Shown piece after piece: positions 13,469 through 22,082 of a DNA stretch of 22,627 nucleotides (position 1 is its first letter; each line of letters begins with the position of its first letter). A program made the position numbers and the translations under genes. Source of the stretch: a virus. The notes below the pieces were generated by a model, which saw nothing but the letters and a program-made list of their open reading frames with translations, searched no databases and was not told the DNA's origin. The DNA lies in IMG/VR virus record IMGVR_UViG_3300047557_002009, positions 1-22,627 of that record. One strand, 5' to 3'.

Positions 13469-14284
13469 ATGGAAAGAAATAGTTTAGGACAATTTATAGT
13501 TAATGAAAGCGGTAGCAGTACTGTTAGTATTAAAGTTACTGAGCAGTATATATCATTAGATCAATACAATCGTTTTTTATTAGATAATAAAGAATTTACT
13601 GAATTAACTACTACAATTGATAAAGACGCTTTAATTAAAGAGTTAACTAATCAAGTAAATTCTTTAAACGGTACTATAAATGGATTGAGTCAAGATTTAA
13701 AAGGCGGATTTTTAGTATCAGTTACCAATTCTCAATATTCATATCCGACATCTAAAACAGACGCTATTACATACAACGGTCAAACAATTTGGGAAAATGT
13801 AGGATTTAATGATGATACGACATCACCTAATTTTAATAGCAGACAATCAAATGGACTAAAATTTTGGAATATACCTAATAAAGAAGCAACGGTATATTCT
13901 AACTCAAATTCAGAGGGTCGATATGATTTAAAATCCACTATAAAATATCGTCTTAAATATATTGGCGAATCAGATATATTTAATGTAGATAGAACAAATG
14001 TAAAATTTCAATTTTGGTATGGTTATAATAACTCAACATATTCAATTGGTAATGGCGTAGAACAAAATATACAACTTACAAAAAAATCTTATAAACAAGG
14101 AGAAGTTTCTGAAGAATATCAAATAACTTTAAATGACCAAAATAATTTATTTGGATCAAATACAGATACTATATATTTACCATTAAATAAATTCGAAGTT
14201 TATACATCAAATAATAGTGCTATTCAAAGTAACTTCTTAGTAGAAATACTTCCAGGATCTACATTCTCTTTCTTACCGAGATAA
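13469..14284 (+). CDS. Structural protein of unknown type, 271 aa
   Basis: Not recognised. The 271-aa product begins with a short polar N-terminus, has a coiled-coil-like stretch with heptad hydrophobics at about 54-80 (KELTNQVNSLNGTINGLSQD), then a beta-rich C-terminal domain with many Asn, Ser, Tyr and Phe. A coiled coil followed by a beta domain is a common layout for trimeric tail or fibre proteins. Position between two baseplate genes makes a baseplate or short-fibre role likely. The stop overlaps a copy of the candidate late element. Confidence 0.7.
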   Translation: MERNSLGQFIVNESGSSTVSIKVTEQYISLDQYNRFLLDNKEFTELTTTIDKDALIKELTNQVNSLNGTINGLSQDLKGGFLVSVTNSQYSYPTSKTDAITYNGQTIWENVGFNDDTTSPNFNSRQSNGLKFWNIPNKEATVYSNSNSEGRYDLKSTIKYRLKYIGESDIFNVDRTNVKFQFWYGYNNSTYSIGNGVEQNIQLTKKSYKQGEVSEEYQITLNDQNNLFGSNTDTIYLPLNKFEVYTSNNSAIQSNFLVEILPGSTFSFLPR

Positions 14285-14294
14285 TTATATTAAA
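14280..14294 (+). promoter_or_regulatory. Third copy of GATAATTATATTAAA, abutting a start codon
   Basis: Identical over 15 bases to 9498-9512. Here the last A of the element is the first base of the ATG at 14294, and the element overlaps the upstream stop codon (14282-14284). This position cannot be a promoter for the ATG at 14294, so if the element is functional it may act on translation, or this copy is coincidental. Confidence 0.3.
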
Positions 14295-17200
14295 TGCTAA
14301 TAGATAATTTACTTCAATCAAACAAACCAACTTATGAAAGCGGGTTTATTAATACTGACTTATCAATAATAGGTCAAGTAAATACTAAAACACCAACTGC
14401 TCAATCTAGTAGATATGAAGTAAATTTATATTCTTTTGATGGTATTTTAATTGAAAGTTATGTAGAAAATGATAAAGTACCATTTAAAATAACTCCATCA
14501 GGCTCGTATTTAGATGTTAACTTATCAAAATATTTTGATCAATCAAATTTAAATTCTGGAAAGTATTATTATATAGTTAATTCTTACGATCAAATCGGAG
14601 GGCCTCAACCTAATAATTTAATTGTTGAAGAAGTTTCTTCTACTAGAACGGAAGTTAGATTATTAAGAGTTAAAGCATTATCAGAGTTCACTCAATCGAT
14701 TGCTGCACCTAAAACAACATTTAATCCTGAAACTGGAATATTTACTCCGGTAACAGATCTCGAGGCAATTTCAACTATACAACCTACATATTCTGAAAAT
14801 CAATTAGCATTAGATACTAAAGTAGATGGTAAAACAGATTTTGAAGCTATTTTAACTAAAAACGGTCAGCTTAGAAATATATTTCTTAACTTTGGTCAAA
14901 ATAGATTAATAAGAATACTTAACATTGAATTATCAGGAGCCCCGTCTTTTGAAATTTTAGTTAAGTTATATGAGCCATTACCAATTGATATCGATGTTAG
15001 ACAAATTTGTGAGATAGATGAAGTATTTTTTAGTTATGGTGATGTTGCTGAATATGTTCAAAATGTAGAAATTATAGACCCTTCAATACAAATTCAAGGT
15101 CCTGACTTTAATATTGATGTTGATCTTTATAAAAATTCTACAACGGGATTTAAAACATGGAATGATTTATTAGATGTAAATTTATCAACATCTCAACAAA
15201 TTATAGATTCTTATTTTGGAGAATCATTGCAAGGAATTAAGTTAAATATTGATTATAGTAAACCAGAGCGATTTATATTTTATAGTTCTGCAGAAGAAAG
15301 ATTTAATAATTTTTACTATAAAATACAATTAATAGAAGATTATAATAAGCAATTAGAAACTCTTAATAATATTAATCAAACAATCAAATCTGCAAATATT
15401 ATTGATGTTACTAAAAAACGTAATAAGTTAATATCAGGATTTGATGATTTTGAAAAGTATTTATATTTTGGTTCCGAATCTGGAAGTTTATATACATTCT
15501 ATACCGGAAGTATTTCTACTTGGCCAAAAAATTCAACAGGAAGTTTAAATTGGTTAGAATCATATAATTACTGGGTCGATAATTATTCTACAGGGTCATT
15601 AAATAGTAATATTGGATATAATTTACAAAATACTACATCATCTATTGTACAAGAATATGTAACTAATACTATTGCAATATTACAAGAATATGATAAAAAT
15701 AATATCAATTCTTTATTAAAAACAGTACCTGCAAGTCTTTTTTTAGATGACAGAAATTCTGAATATTTTGTATTTGTAAATATGATAGGTCATCATTTTG
15801 ACATTATCTATACATATATTAATCATTTAAGTTCTATACATTCTAGAGAGCAACATCCATTAGATGGTATTAGTAAAGAATTATTAACTGACGTTGCTGA
15901 ATCATTTGGATGGAAATTAGTTAATTCTAAAAAGAAAGATAGCCTTTGGCAATATGTAACCGGATTAGATTCTAATGGAAATTATATCCAGTCTGGAAGT
16001 ACTACTCCGACAATATCTACAGAACAATATACCTTAGAAATTTGGAATCGTATTGTAAATAACTTACCTTATTTATTAAAAACAAAAGGAACGAAGCGTT
16101 CTATTCAAGCGTTAATGTCTTGTTATGGAATTCCTTCTACAATTATTAATATTAAAGAATACGGTGGACCTACAACAAGCGGTATTCAACCAAATTGGCA
16201 AGTAGATAAATTCATTTATTCTTTAGAATTTAATAATAGTACTAGTCCTACTGCATCTGTAACAATTCCATGGGCGCCACTATATTCTACTAATACATTT
16301 CCAAATACAGTACAATTTAGATTTAAACCTGATCCTACAGTATCATTATATCCTAGAACGTTATTAAGAACAAGCAATCCAGGATTGCCATATTTTTATA
16401 TTACATATGATCAACCAGTAGGATATAATTCTAAAGAAGGACAAATAACATATTATCTTTTAAATGATGGTACAAATTATATAAGTGCATCGTTAAATAA
16501 TGTTCCGATGTTTAATGGAGATTGGACATCATTTATGATAACAAGAACGCCTGTATCTGATGGTTCCCCAGCATCTGATGCTTTAGTTGCTGCATTTAAT
16601 GCAAGAATGACAGCATCCGGTTCTACGTTTGAAGCTGATAGTTATTTAAAGTCTTTATTATATAGTTTATTAACATTTGATGCTTCTTCTAGTATACAAA
16701 TTTCCGCTGCAGTTAAAAATTATGGTAATATTGTATACAACCAATCTGCATCCGTAATCGGCTCAAATTTCTACTATAATACCTCGAGCAGTATAATTAT
16801 AGGATCTGCAAGTTATGGTACGTCTAATAAAGCATTTGACGGTAATATGAACGAATTTAGATATTGGTCATATGAGTTAAATAATGCTACTTTACTAGAA
16901 TATACAAAAAATCCATTATTCTATGGAGGTAATGCTGACCCCGATGCATATAACTATTTAGATTTTAGAGCGCCATTTTCATATTTAACGGATATTACCG
17001 GAAGTTACCCTTCAGTACATCCAGACCAAGGACGTCCTAGTTTTTCTGGTTCTATTCCATCTGCTGCTACATTAAATGGATTTGTATCTACAGATTTAGG
17101 AGGAGAAGATTATACTACATTTGTATCTGTTCCTAGTTTAGGAAGCGATAATATTCATAGTGAAAAGATAAGAATAGTTAATAACTCATTAACAAGCTCA

Positions 17201-18196
17201 TTACAAACAGATGCATCTGTAGAAATACCTACATCAGAACAAACTCCAAAAGACACAAATATAGTAAGCGTATATTTTTCTCCTCAAGAAATGATAGATG
17301 CTGATATTTACAATCAATTGGGATATTTTGATATTGATGACTATATTGGAGATCCTGCAGACCAAAATTTATCATATTATACGGATTTAAGAACAATACA
17401 ATTTCAATATTGGAAAAAGTATAAAGACAGAAATAACTTACCGATATTATTAAAACTTCTATCGGTTTACGATTATTCTTTCTTTGACCAATTAAAACAA
17501 TTATTACCGGCGAGAGTAACTTTAGATAATAGCATTAAAATTAAGCAAAATGTTTTAGAGCGTAGCAAAATTACTATTTTAGATGATGTAGTAGCTACTA
17601 CTCCGGCATACGCAAAGACAATTGATGCACGCGATTATATTAGTCTTTTAGGAGAATATCCAGTACATACTGCAAGTATTGATTACACAGAACAATTAGA
17701 TAAAGCAGGATTGTACAATTATAGTTCTAGTAAATATATTACAGGATCAGGTGTAGTTAATATGATGGTAAGATTTGAACCTACAGGTTCTACAATATTA
17801 CAAAATACATTATCATTAACTAGACAAGTATTTTATCCTATTTATAGTACGGAAGCTAGTGCAAGTGCTGGTAGATTTAATAGTAGCAGTTATTATAGAC
17901 CCGCAGAAGTGCAGGACTATAATTACTCGTTAACAGCTTATAGAAAAAGAAGTTTTGATGGTACAAAAATATCAGCTGCTGGATATAACGTTAGCAGCGC
18001 CGACCTGCCTGATAAATCTCCCGTTATTTCTGTTACAATAGTTAAACCAGGCACTATTAGAAATAATCCTGCTATACCACCAAAATCTGCTATCTCTCCA
18101 ATAAATTCTCCAGCACCTCCGGTAAGTGCAACTAATCCAAATGCTAATGGAAGAACTCCTATTGGATATAGTTCGAGAGGATTTAATTTAGGGTAA
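14294..18196 (+). CDS. Large baseplate wedge protein, gp7-like, with gpI-type and lectin-like regions
   Basis: A 1300-aa protein, larger than T4 gp7 (1032 aa), in the gp7 position after gp6. The N-terminal 460 residues are beta-rich. Residues about 480-625 contain a tail-protein-I-like segment: a helical block with IIYTYINHLSSIHSR (504-518) and the signature YLLKTKGTKRSIQALMSCYGIP (593-614). Residues about 635-880 look like a concanavalin/LamG-type lectin fold (TVQFRFKPDP, DWTSFMITR, GNMNEFRYWSYELNN). Residues 880-1200 include a helical block with FFDQLKQLLPARVTL. The last 60 residues are Pro/Asn-rich and probably disordered. It likely links the inner baseplate ring to peripheral fibres. Gp7 assignment is by position and size; the gpI and lectin regions are by motif. 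Confidence 0.75.
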   Translation: MLIDNLLQSNKPTYESGFINTDLSIIGQVNTKTPTAQSSRYEVNLYSFDGILIESYVENDKVPFKITPSGSYLDVNLSKYFDQSNLNSGKYYYIVNSYDQIGGPQPNNLIVEEVSSTRTEVRLLRVKALSEFTQSIAAPKTTFNPETGIFTPVTDLEAISTIQPTYSENQLALDTKVDGKTDFEAILTKNGQLRNIFLNFGQNRLIRILNIELSGAPSFEILVKLYEPLPIDIDVRQICEIDEVFFSYGDVAEYVQNVEIIDPSIQIQGPDFNIDVDLYKNSTTGFKTWNDLLDVNLSTSQQIIDSYFGESLQGIKLNIDYSKPERFIFYSSAEERFNNFYYKIQLIEDYNKQLETLNNINQTIKSANIIDVTKKRNKLISGFDDFEKYLYFGSESGSLYTFYTGSISTWPKNSTGSLNWLESYNYWVDNYSTGSLNSNIGYNLQNTTSSIVQEYVTNTIAILQEYDKNNINSLLKTVPASLFLDDRNSEYFVFVNMIGHHFDIIYTYINHLSSIHSREQHPLDGISKELLTDVAESFGWKLVNSKKKDSLWQYVTGLDSNGNYIQSGSTTPTISTEQYTLEIWNRIVNNLPYLLKTKGTKRSIQALMSCYGIPSTIINIKEYGGPTTSGIQPNWQVDKFIYSLEFNNSTSPTASVTIPWAPLYSTNTFPNTVQFRFKPDPTVSLYPRTLLRTSNPGLPYFYITYDQPVGYNSKEGQITYYLLNDGTNYISASLNNVPMFNGDWTSFMITRTPVSDGSPASDALVAAFNARMTASGSTFEADSYLKSLLYSLLTFDASSSIQISAAVKNYGNIVYNQSASVIGSNFYYNTSSSIIIGSASYGTSNKAFDGNMNEFRYWSYELNNATLLEYTKNPLFYGGNADPDAYNYLDFRAPFSYLTDITGSYPSVHPDQGRPSFSGSIPSAATLNGFVSTDLGGEDYTTFVSVPSLGSDNIHSEKIRIVNNSLTSSLQTDASVEIPTSEQTPKDTNIVSVYFSPQEMIDADIYNQLGYFDIDDYIGDPADQNLSYYTDLRTIQFQYWKKYKDRNNLPILLKLLSVYDYSFFDQLKQLLPARVTLDNSIKIKQNVLERSKITILDDVVATTPAYAKTIDARDYISLLGEYPVHTASIDYTEQLDKAGLYNYSSSKYITGSGVVNMMVRFEPTGSTILQNTLSLTRQVFYPIYSTEASASAGRFNSSSYYRPAEVQDYNYSLTAYRKRSFDGTKISAAGYNVSSADLPDKSPVISVTIVKPGTIRNNPAIPPKSAISPINSPAPPVSATNPNANGRTPIGYSSRGFNLG

Positions 18197-18243
18197 AAAT
18201 TAATGTTAACATATAATTATTTAAAAATAGAAGATAAAATATT

Positions 18244-18921
18244 ATGGGATATTTAAATAATGCAAGCGTAACTGTAGACGCAATATTAACTACAAAAGGC
18301 CGTGAATTACTTTCGAAGGGGACGACAAATGGCTTAGATATTAAATATTTTGCTTTAGGGGATGATGAAGTGAATTATGATTTATGGAATCCTAGTCATC
18401 CATTAGGAAGCGACTATTACGGTATTGTTATTGAAAATATGCCAGTATTAGAAGCATCTCCTCTTCCGGAGCAAAATTTAAAAAGTAAATTATTAACATT
18501 AGATAGGAACGGATTTAATAGTAATAATTCTATACCTACATTAACACAAGTACCTACTTCAGTTAATTTTACATTCTTCTATAATAATAATTCTACAAAT
18601 TCATCTACAACAATATCACCACAAAGTGCAGTTACAGAAGATGCTCAATTTGGATATAGTTGTAACTTCGATTCAAAATATTTAACTGTAACAGGTACTT
18701 CGATAAGTTCACCAGCATCTTCGGGAGATCAAGGTTCAGTACTTACCGTAACTGGTAAAGCTGGATTTGTTGTTTCATTACAACCACAATTATTTACAGA
18801 ATTATCAAAATTAGGATTAAAAGGCGCAGGAACATTACAAACAAATGTAGCATTTACAGGAAATGGATCTGGTATTAGATCTACAACCGTTGTTACTATT
18901 TCTTATACAATGCCATCATAA
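18244..18921 (+). CDS. Tail or baseplate structural protein, 225 aa
   Basis: A 225-aa protein whose N-terminus (MGYLNNASVTVDAILTTKGR, then IKYFALGDDEVNYDLWNP at 29-46 and GIVIENMPVLEA at 60-71) matches a type seen recurrently in tail gene clusters of T4-like phages from Bacteroidota and marine samples; I cannot give it a T4 counterpart name with confidence. The C-terminal part is beta-rich with Ser, Thr and Gly strands. It follows the large wedge gene after a 47-base AT-rich gap and precedes a protein carrying the LVAVAKL module. It is probably a peripheral baseplate component or fibre-attachment protein. Confidence 0.65.
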   Translation: MGYLNNASVTVDAILTTKGRELLSKGTTNGLDIKYFALGDDEVNYDLWNPSHPLGSDYYGIVIENMPVLEASPLPEQNLKSKLLTLDRNGFNSNNSIPTLTQVPTSVNFTFFYNNNSTNSSTTISPQSAVTEDAQFGYSCNFDSKYLTVTGTSISSPASSGDQGSVLTVTGKAGFVVSLQPQLFTELSKLGLKGAGTLQTNVAFTGNGSGIRSTTVVTISYTMPS

Positions 18922-18939
18922 TAATTAAAATATAAAATA

Positions 18940-20034
18940 ATGAGTTTAACATTTAAACAAATAAATAGTGGGTCTGATATCGTTTCTAATAATAACCAGA
19001 TCGTAACATCTCCATTATGGGCTAATAATGTAGGCACATTAACTACATATTATACTAGTTCATTGATGACTAATACTCAAAAACAATATTATTATGATGT
19101 TGTTAGCGATACTAGTACTAGTGCAAGCGGTCAGTTTGCTATAACATACGGTAATAGATTAGGTAGCGGTAGTTATTCTGGAGGTGGCGCATTAAATGAT
19201 TCTCCTACAAGAGCGATCTATTCTCAATATAAAAATATTTTATTATCATCTACAGACACACAATTTACATTTTTTGGAGGAGTAAATTCAGATAATATTT
19301 ATGTAATTGCTGTTAATAGAGCACGTTTAAAAGAAAGATTAAATGCAGGTACATGGCAATTAAATTTAGCCGAATTATCAGGTTCTACAGTTAATGCTGC
19401 AAATACAGGAAGTAATGTTCAAGTATCTAGTTCAAATAAAATTATTAGTTTAATTGATGATAGTACAAATACATCTACCGTTAATTCTTCAAACGGAGGT
19501 AGAGTATATAATATAGTATCCGGTTCAGTTAATAGTGGTATATTTGGAGGTTCAGTTACATCAGGTTCTACATACGGACTAGTTTATCCAGATCTAGGAT
19601 TAATCGTGTTAAATGGAGATAGATTAAATTCAAATCTTTCATTTAATACAGTAACTGCATCTTATACAGAAACTGGGTCATCATCAGTACCAGGTGGAGA
19701 TAATGCTTGGAAGTTATATACATCAATATCTGGCGCAGCAGCAATTAGCGCAGCAAACGGATTTACAGCAAGAAATCAAGAATCTATTAAATCACAAATT
19801 GTATTTGTAAGAGCATTTAATGGAGAATTTAATTTTTCAAATAATCCGACATTTGTAACCGGTTCAAATAATGTATTAGCACAACCTACGATGTATGGTA
19901 ATCCTCAAGTATATATTACATCGGTTGGATTATATGATTCAAATTATAATCTAGTCGCAGTAGCAAAATTAAGTAAACCTTTATTAAAATCATTTGATAG
20001 AGAATTATTAATTAAAGTAAAAATAGATTTTTAA
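18940..20034 (+). CDS. Tail or baseplate protein with C-terminal LVAVAKL module
   Basis: A 364-aa protein, beta-rich and high in Ser, Gly, Asn and Thr. Residues about 114-147 (VNSDNIYVIAVNRARLKERLNAG) form a more conserved-looking core. The C-terminus, YITSVGLYDSNYNLVAVAKL (about 328-347) followed by a Pro/Lys/Asp tail, is shared with the downstream adhesin at 18 of 37 aligned residues. That suggests a common attachment or trimerisation module. It is probably a virion protein close to the fibre or baseplate edge. A terminator follows its stop. Confidence 0.65.
   Translation: MSLTFKQINSGSDIVSNNNQIVTSPLWANNVGTLTTYYTSSLMTNTQKQYYYDVVSDTSTSASGQFAITYGNRLGSGSYSGGGALNDSPTRAIYSQYKNILLSSTDTQFTFFGGVNSDNIYVIAVNRARLKERLNAGTWQLNLAELSGSTVNAANTGSNVQVSSSNKIISLIDDSTNTSTVNSSNGGRVYNIVSGSVNSGIFGGSVTSGSTYGLVYPDLGLIVLNGDRLNSNLSFNTVTASYTETGSSSVPGGDNAWKLYTSISGAAAISAANGFTARNQESIKSQIVFVRAFNGEFNFSNNPTFVTGSNNVLAQPTMYGNPQVYITSVGLYDSNYNLVAVAKLSKPLLKSFDRELLIKVKIDF
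19927..19971 (+). repeat. Copy 1 of a repeated C-terminal coding module
   Basis: These 45 bases match 21514-21558 at 39 positions. They encode GLYDSNYNLVAVAKL, in the same frame and at nearly the same distance from the stop codon as the second copy. The DNA-level similarity points to duplication, gene conversion or strong constraint. Confidence 0.8.
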
Positions 20035-20044
20035 AAATATAAAG

Positions 20045-20069
20045 AAAGCTCGTTCATTCGAGCTTTTTT
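20045..20069 (+). terminator. Terminator after the 364-aa structural gene
   Basis: AAAGCTCG (20045-20052) and CGAGCTTT (20059-20066) form a perfect 8-bp stem around the loop TTCATT, followed by T residues to 20069. It ends the large structural transcript. The adhesin gene then needs its own promoter within 20070-20115. Confidence 0.9.
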
Positions 20070-20076
20070 ACTGAAT

Positions 20077-20088
20077 ATATTATCTTAT
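20077..20088 (+). promoter_or_regulatory. Repeated 12-mer upstream of the adhesin gene
   Basis: ATATTATCTTAT occurs here and again at 22071-22082 directly before the primase ATG. It contains TATCTTAT, close to the -7 box of the host-type promoters, but no TTTG lies 20 bases upstream of either copy (TTCG at 20057-20060 is the nearest approach here). A weak or activator-dependent promoter is possible. Confidence 0.3.
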
Positions 20089-20115
20089 CGATATTTATAA
20101 TAAAGATAAGAGTTA

Positions 20116-21624
20116 ATGGCAGATATAAAAGTATTTGGTACTATACAAGATTCAAATGTAACAAAATATACAGCTCATAAAAACTGGGTATTTACATCTC
20201 AATCTTTTACAGATTCTAATTTTAAATATTTACGTGGAATTTATTCAAATACATATGTAAACATAAGTGCATCATCTGCTATAGGAGAACTACAAAATTC
20301 AGATGGTAGCTATATGAAAAATACTTATATAGCCATTAATCATTTATTATACGAGCCGTATAGTAATTTCGGATATATTAACTATACTGTTAACAATTTT
20401 AATAGAAATTTAAATTATAATTTAATATCTTATTCTATTCCAAGAATTAAAATTGGAGATAAGATTAAGCCTAGTAGTTTAAGTATTACATTTACAGGTA
20501 AAGCAAATGAATCAATAACTTTGCAAGATAATGGAAATTATGAATTGATAGATACTAGAATTAATACATCTAGTTTTGCTTCGAATAACATTATTTATTT
20601 AGGTTTCAATAATGGATTTGATTCTAGTTTTATTCCACAAAATTATTACAGTAAAGATATAACATATTCTACGGGAATTTCTGCTAGCAGTTATAGCTAT
20701 GGTTATCAAGCAAATTTTAACGGGTCATCTTCTTATGTACAAGTTAAAGATGATTTAGATAGCTGGTTTAATACTTTTGATAATGACTTTGCAATATCAT
20801 TTTGGATTAACGCGCAAGATATATCTTCTACAGATCAGTCAGTAATATCTAAAAAATGGTTAGATGATACATTGTTACAATCATATCCATTTGATATTTC
20901 ATTTAACGGCCCTGCTGAAACTTTAACATTTAGAAAATCAGATGGATTTATAACCTCTAGTATATCTGCACCATCTGGCGATGTATCCTTTACTACAAAA
21001 CATGTGGTATTTCAAAAAACTGGAAGTAATTTAGAGTGTTATTTAAGCGGTACGCTTGAGGGTTCTTCTACAGATGCTACAGTCGGTAAAGTTTCGAACA
21101 AAAGTAGTATATATTTAGGATCTGCAAATACTATAGGATTAATGACGTTTAGTGGAAGTTTAGATGAAGTTAGATTTTATAACAGAGCATTAACTCAAAA
21201 TGAAATTACATCTTTAGCAACATTAACAGATACAGATTATTCAGCGCTTCAAACTAATAAAGTTGGTAATGTATTTTATGATCAAGGAATGGTAATATAT
21301 TCTCCATACCAAAATGAATTAATATCTTCATCATTTTCAAAAGATTTTACATTAACATATAAAAGTAGTTTAGATATTGAACAATCTAAGTATTATATTA
21401 ATATTCCTATGAATGATTATAATACTAGTATCAATCCTACATTATATGATATCACAGGGTCTTTAGTTTCGTTTGCAACGGGGTCTGAATTTACACCTTA
21501 TATAACAACAATTGGATTATATAATTCAAATCTAGATCTAGTTGCAGTAGCAAAATTAGGAACACCAATTCCGAAAAGAAATGATATTGATTTAAACTTT
21601 GAAATACGATTTGATCGTTCATAA
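20116..21624 (+). CDS. LamG-domain tail adhesin with C-terminal LVAVAKL module
   Basis: A 502-aa protein with three parts. The N-terminal domain (1-160) is beta-rich and includes SYSIPRIKIGDKIKPSSLSI (105-124). A clear concanavalin A-like/LamG domain spans about 198-370, from ANFNGSSSYVQV and FAISFWINAQ to the signature GSLDEVRFYNRALTQNEI (347-364). The C-terminal region ends with YITTIGLYNSNLDLVAVAKL, shared with the preceding gene product. LamG domains of this kind bind carbohydrates, so this is probably a receptor-binding or host-adhesion protein mounted on the tail. It has no signal peptide, as expected for a virion protein. It lies alone between a terminator and the DNA-processing genes. 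Confidence 0.82.
   Translation: MADIKVFGTIQDSNVTKYTAHKNWVFTSQSFTDSNFKYLRGIYSNTYVNISASSAIGELQNSDGSYMKNTYIAINHLLYEPYSNFGYINYTVNNFNRNLNYNLISYSIPRIKIGDKIKPSSLSITFTGKANESITLQDNGNYELIDTRINTSSFASNNIIYLGFNNGFDSSFIPQNYYSKDITYSTGISASSYSYGYQANFNGSSSYVQVKDDLDSWFNTFDNDFAISFWINAQDISSTDQSVISKKWLDDTLLQSYPFDISFNGPAETLTFRKSDGFITSSISAPSGDVSFTTKHVVFQKTGSNLECYLSGTLEGSSTDATVGKVSNKSSIYLGSANTIGLMTFSGSLDEVRFYNRALTQNEITSLATLTDTDYSALQTNKVGNVFYDQGMVIYSPYQNELISSSFSKDFTLTYKSSLDIEQSKYYINIPMNDYNTSINPTLYDITGSLVSFATGSEFTPYITTIGLYNSNLDLVAVAKLGTPIPKRNDIDLNFEIRFDRS
21514..21558 (+). repeat. Copy 2 of a repeated C-terminal coding module
   Basis: This copy matches 19927-19971 at 39 of 45 bases and encodes GLYNSNLDLVAVAKL. Beyond the repeat the DNA diverges faster, while the protein keeps the pattern of Pro, Lys and Asp up to the C-terminus. 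Confidence 0.8.
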
Positions 21625-21641
21625 AATAAAAATAAAAGGTT

Positions 21642-22058
21642 ATGGCAAAAAAGAAATTTTCAATAAGAGCGTTAGCTCGTAAACACGGATATCGTTCTGG
21701 CTTAGAAGATAAAATATCAGAACAATTATCAGCCACTGGTAAAGCCTGGAGTTACGAAACTGAAAAGTTAAAATATACTGTCCCAGAAAGATTAGCTACA
21801 TATACTCCTGATTTTATCTTAACAAAACGTAATGGAGATAAAATGTATATCGAAACAAAAGGGCGTTTTACTACAGCAGATAGGAAAAAGATGAAACTAG
21901 TAAAAGAAGCAAACCCAGAACTAGATATACGTCTTTTATTCCAAACTCCAAATAATAAAATAACAAAAGCTTCAAAAACAACTTACGCAGATTGGGCAGA
22001 CAAACATGGATATATGTGGGCTGCAAAAGAAATTCCTGCTGAATGGCTAGAAGAATAA
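21642..22058 (+). CDS. Endonuclease I, T7 gp3-type Holliday junction resolvase
   Basis: A 138-aa nuclease closely resembling T7 endonuclease I (149 aa). RSGLEDKISEQL (18-29) carries the first catalytic Glu (Glu22). ATYTPDFIL (52-60) carries Asp57, and MYIETKGRF (68-76) carries Glu71 and Lys73, together forming the PD-(D/E)xK-type centre known from T7 Glu20, Asp55, Glu65 and Lys67. PELDIRLLF and IPAEWLEE near the C-terminus are also shared. It resolves branched DNA formed in recombination and replication before packaging. It starts 17 bases after the adhesin stop and precedes the primase gene, which marks entry into a DNA-metabolism block. Confidence 0.94.
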   Translation: MAKKKFSIRALARKHGYRSGLEDKISEQLSATGKAWSYETEKLKYTVPERLATYTPDFILTKRNGDKMYIETKGRFTTADRKKMKLVKEANPELDIRLLFQTPNNKITKASKTTYADWADKHGYMWAAKEIPAEWLEE

Positions 22059-22070
22059 GAAATTTTTATT

Positions 22071-22082
22071 ATATTATCTTAT
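22071..22082 (+). promoter_or_regulatory. Repeated 12-mer upstream of the primase gene
   Basis: Second copy of ATATTATCTTAT, ending directly at the primase ATG (22083). In the 24-base gap after the endonuclease stop, no TTTG is found 20 bases upstream. See the copy at 20077-20088. Confidence 0.28.

Noticed and set aside
18203-18256. Seventeen-codon open frame running into the 225-aa structural gene
   Set aside because: It overlaps the start of a well-supported gene in another frame and has no motif or separate signal.
21491-21736. Minus-strand open frame of 81 codons
   Set aside because: It spans the ends of two solid plus-strand genes, the adhesin and endonuclease I, and its product is low complexity.
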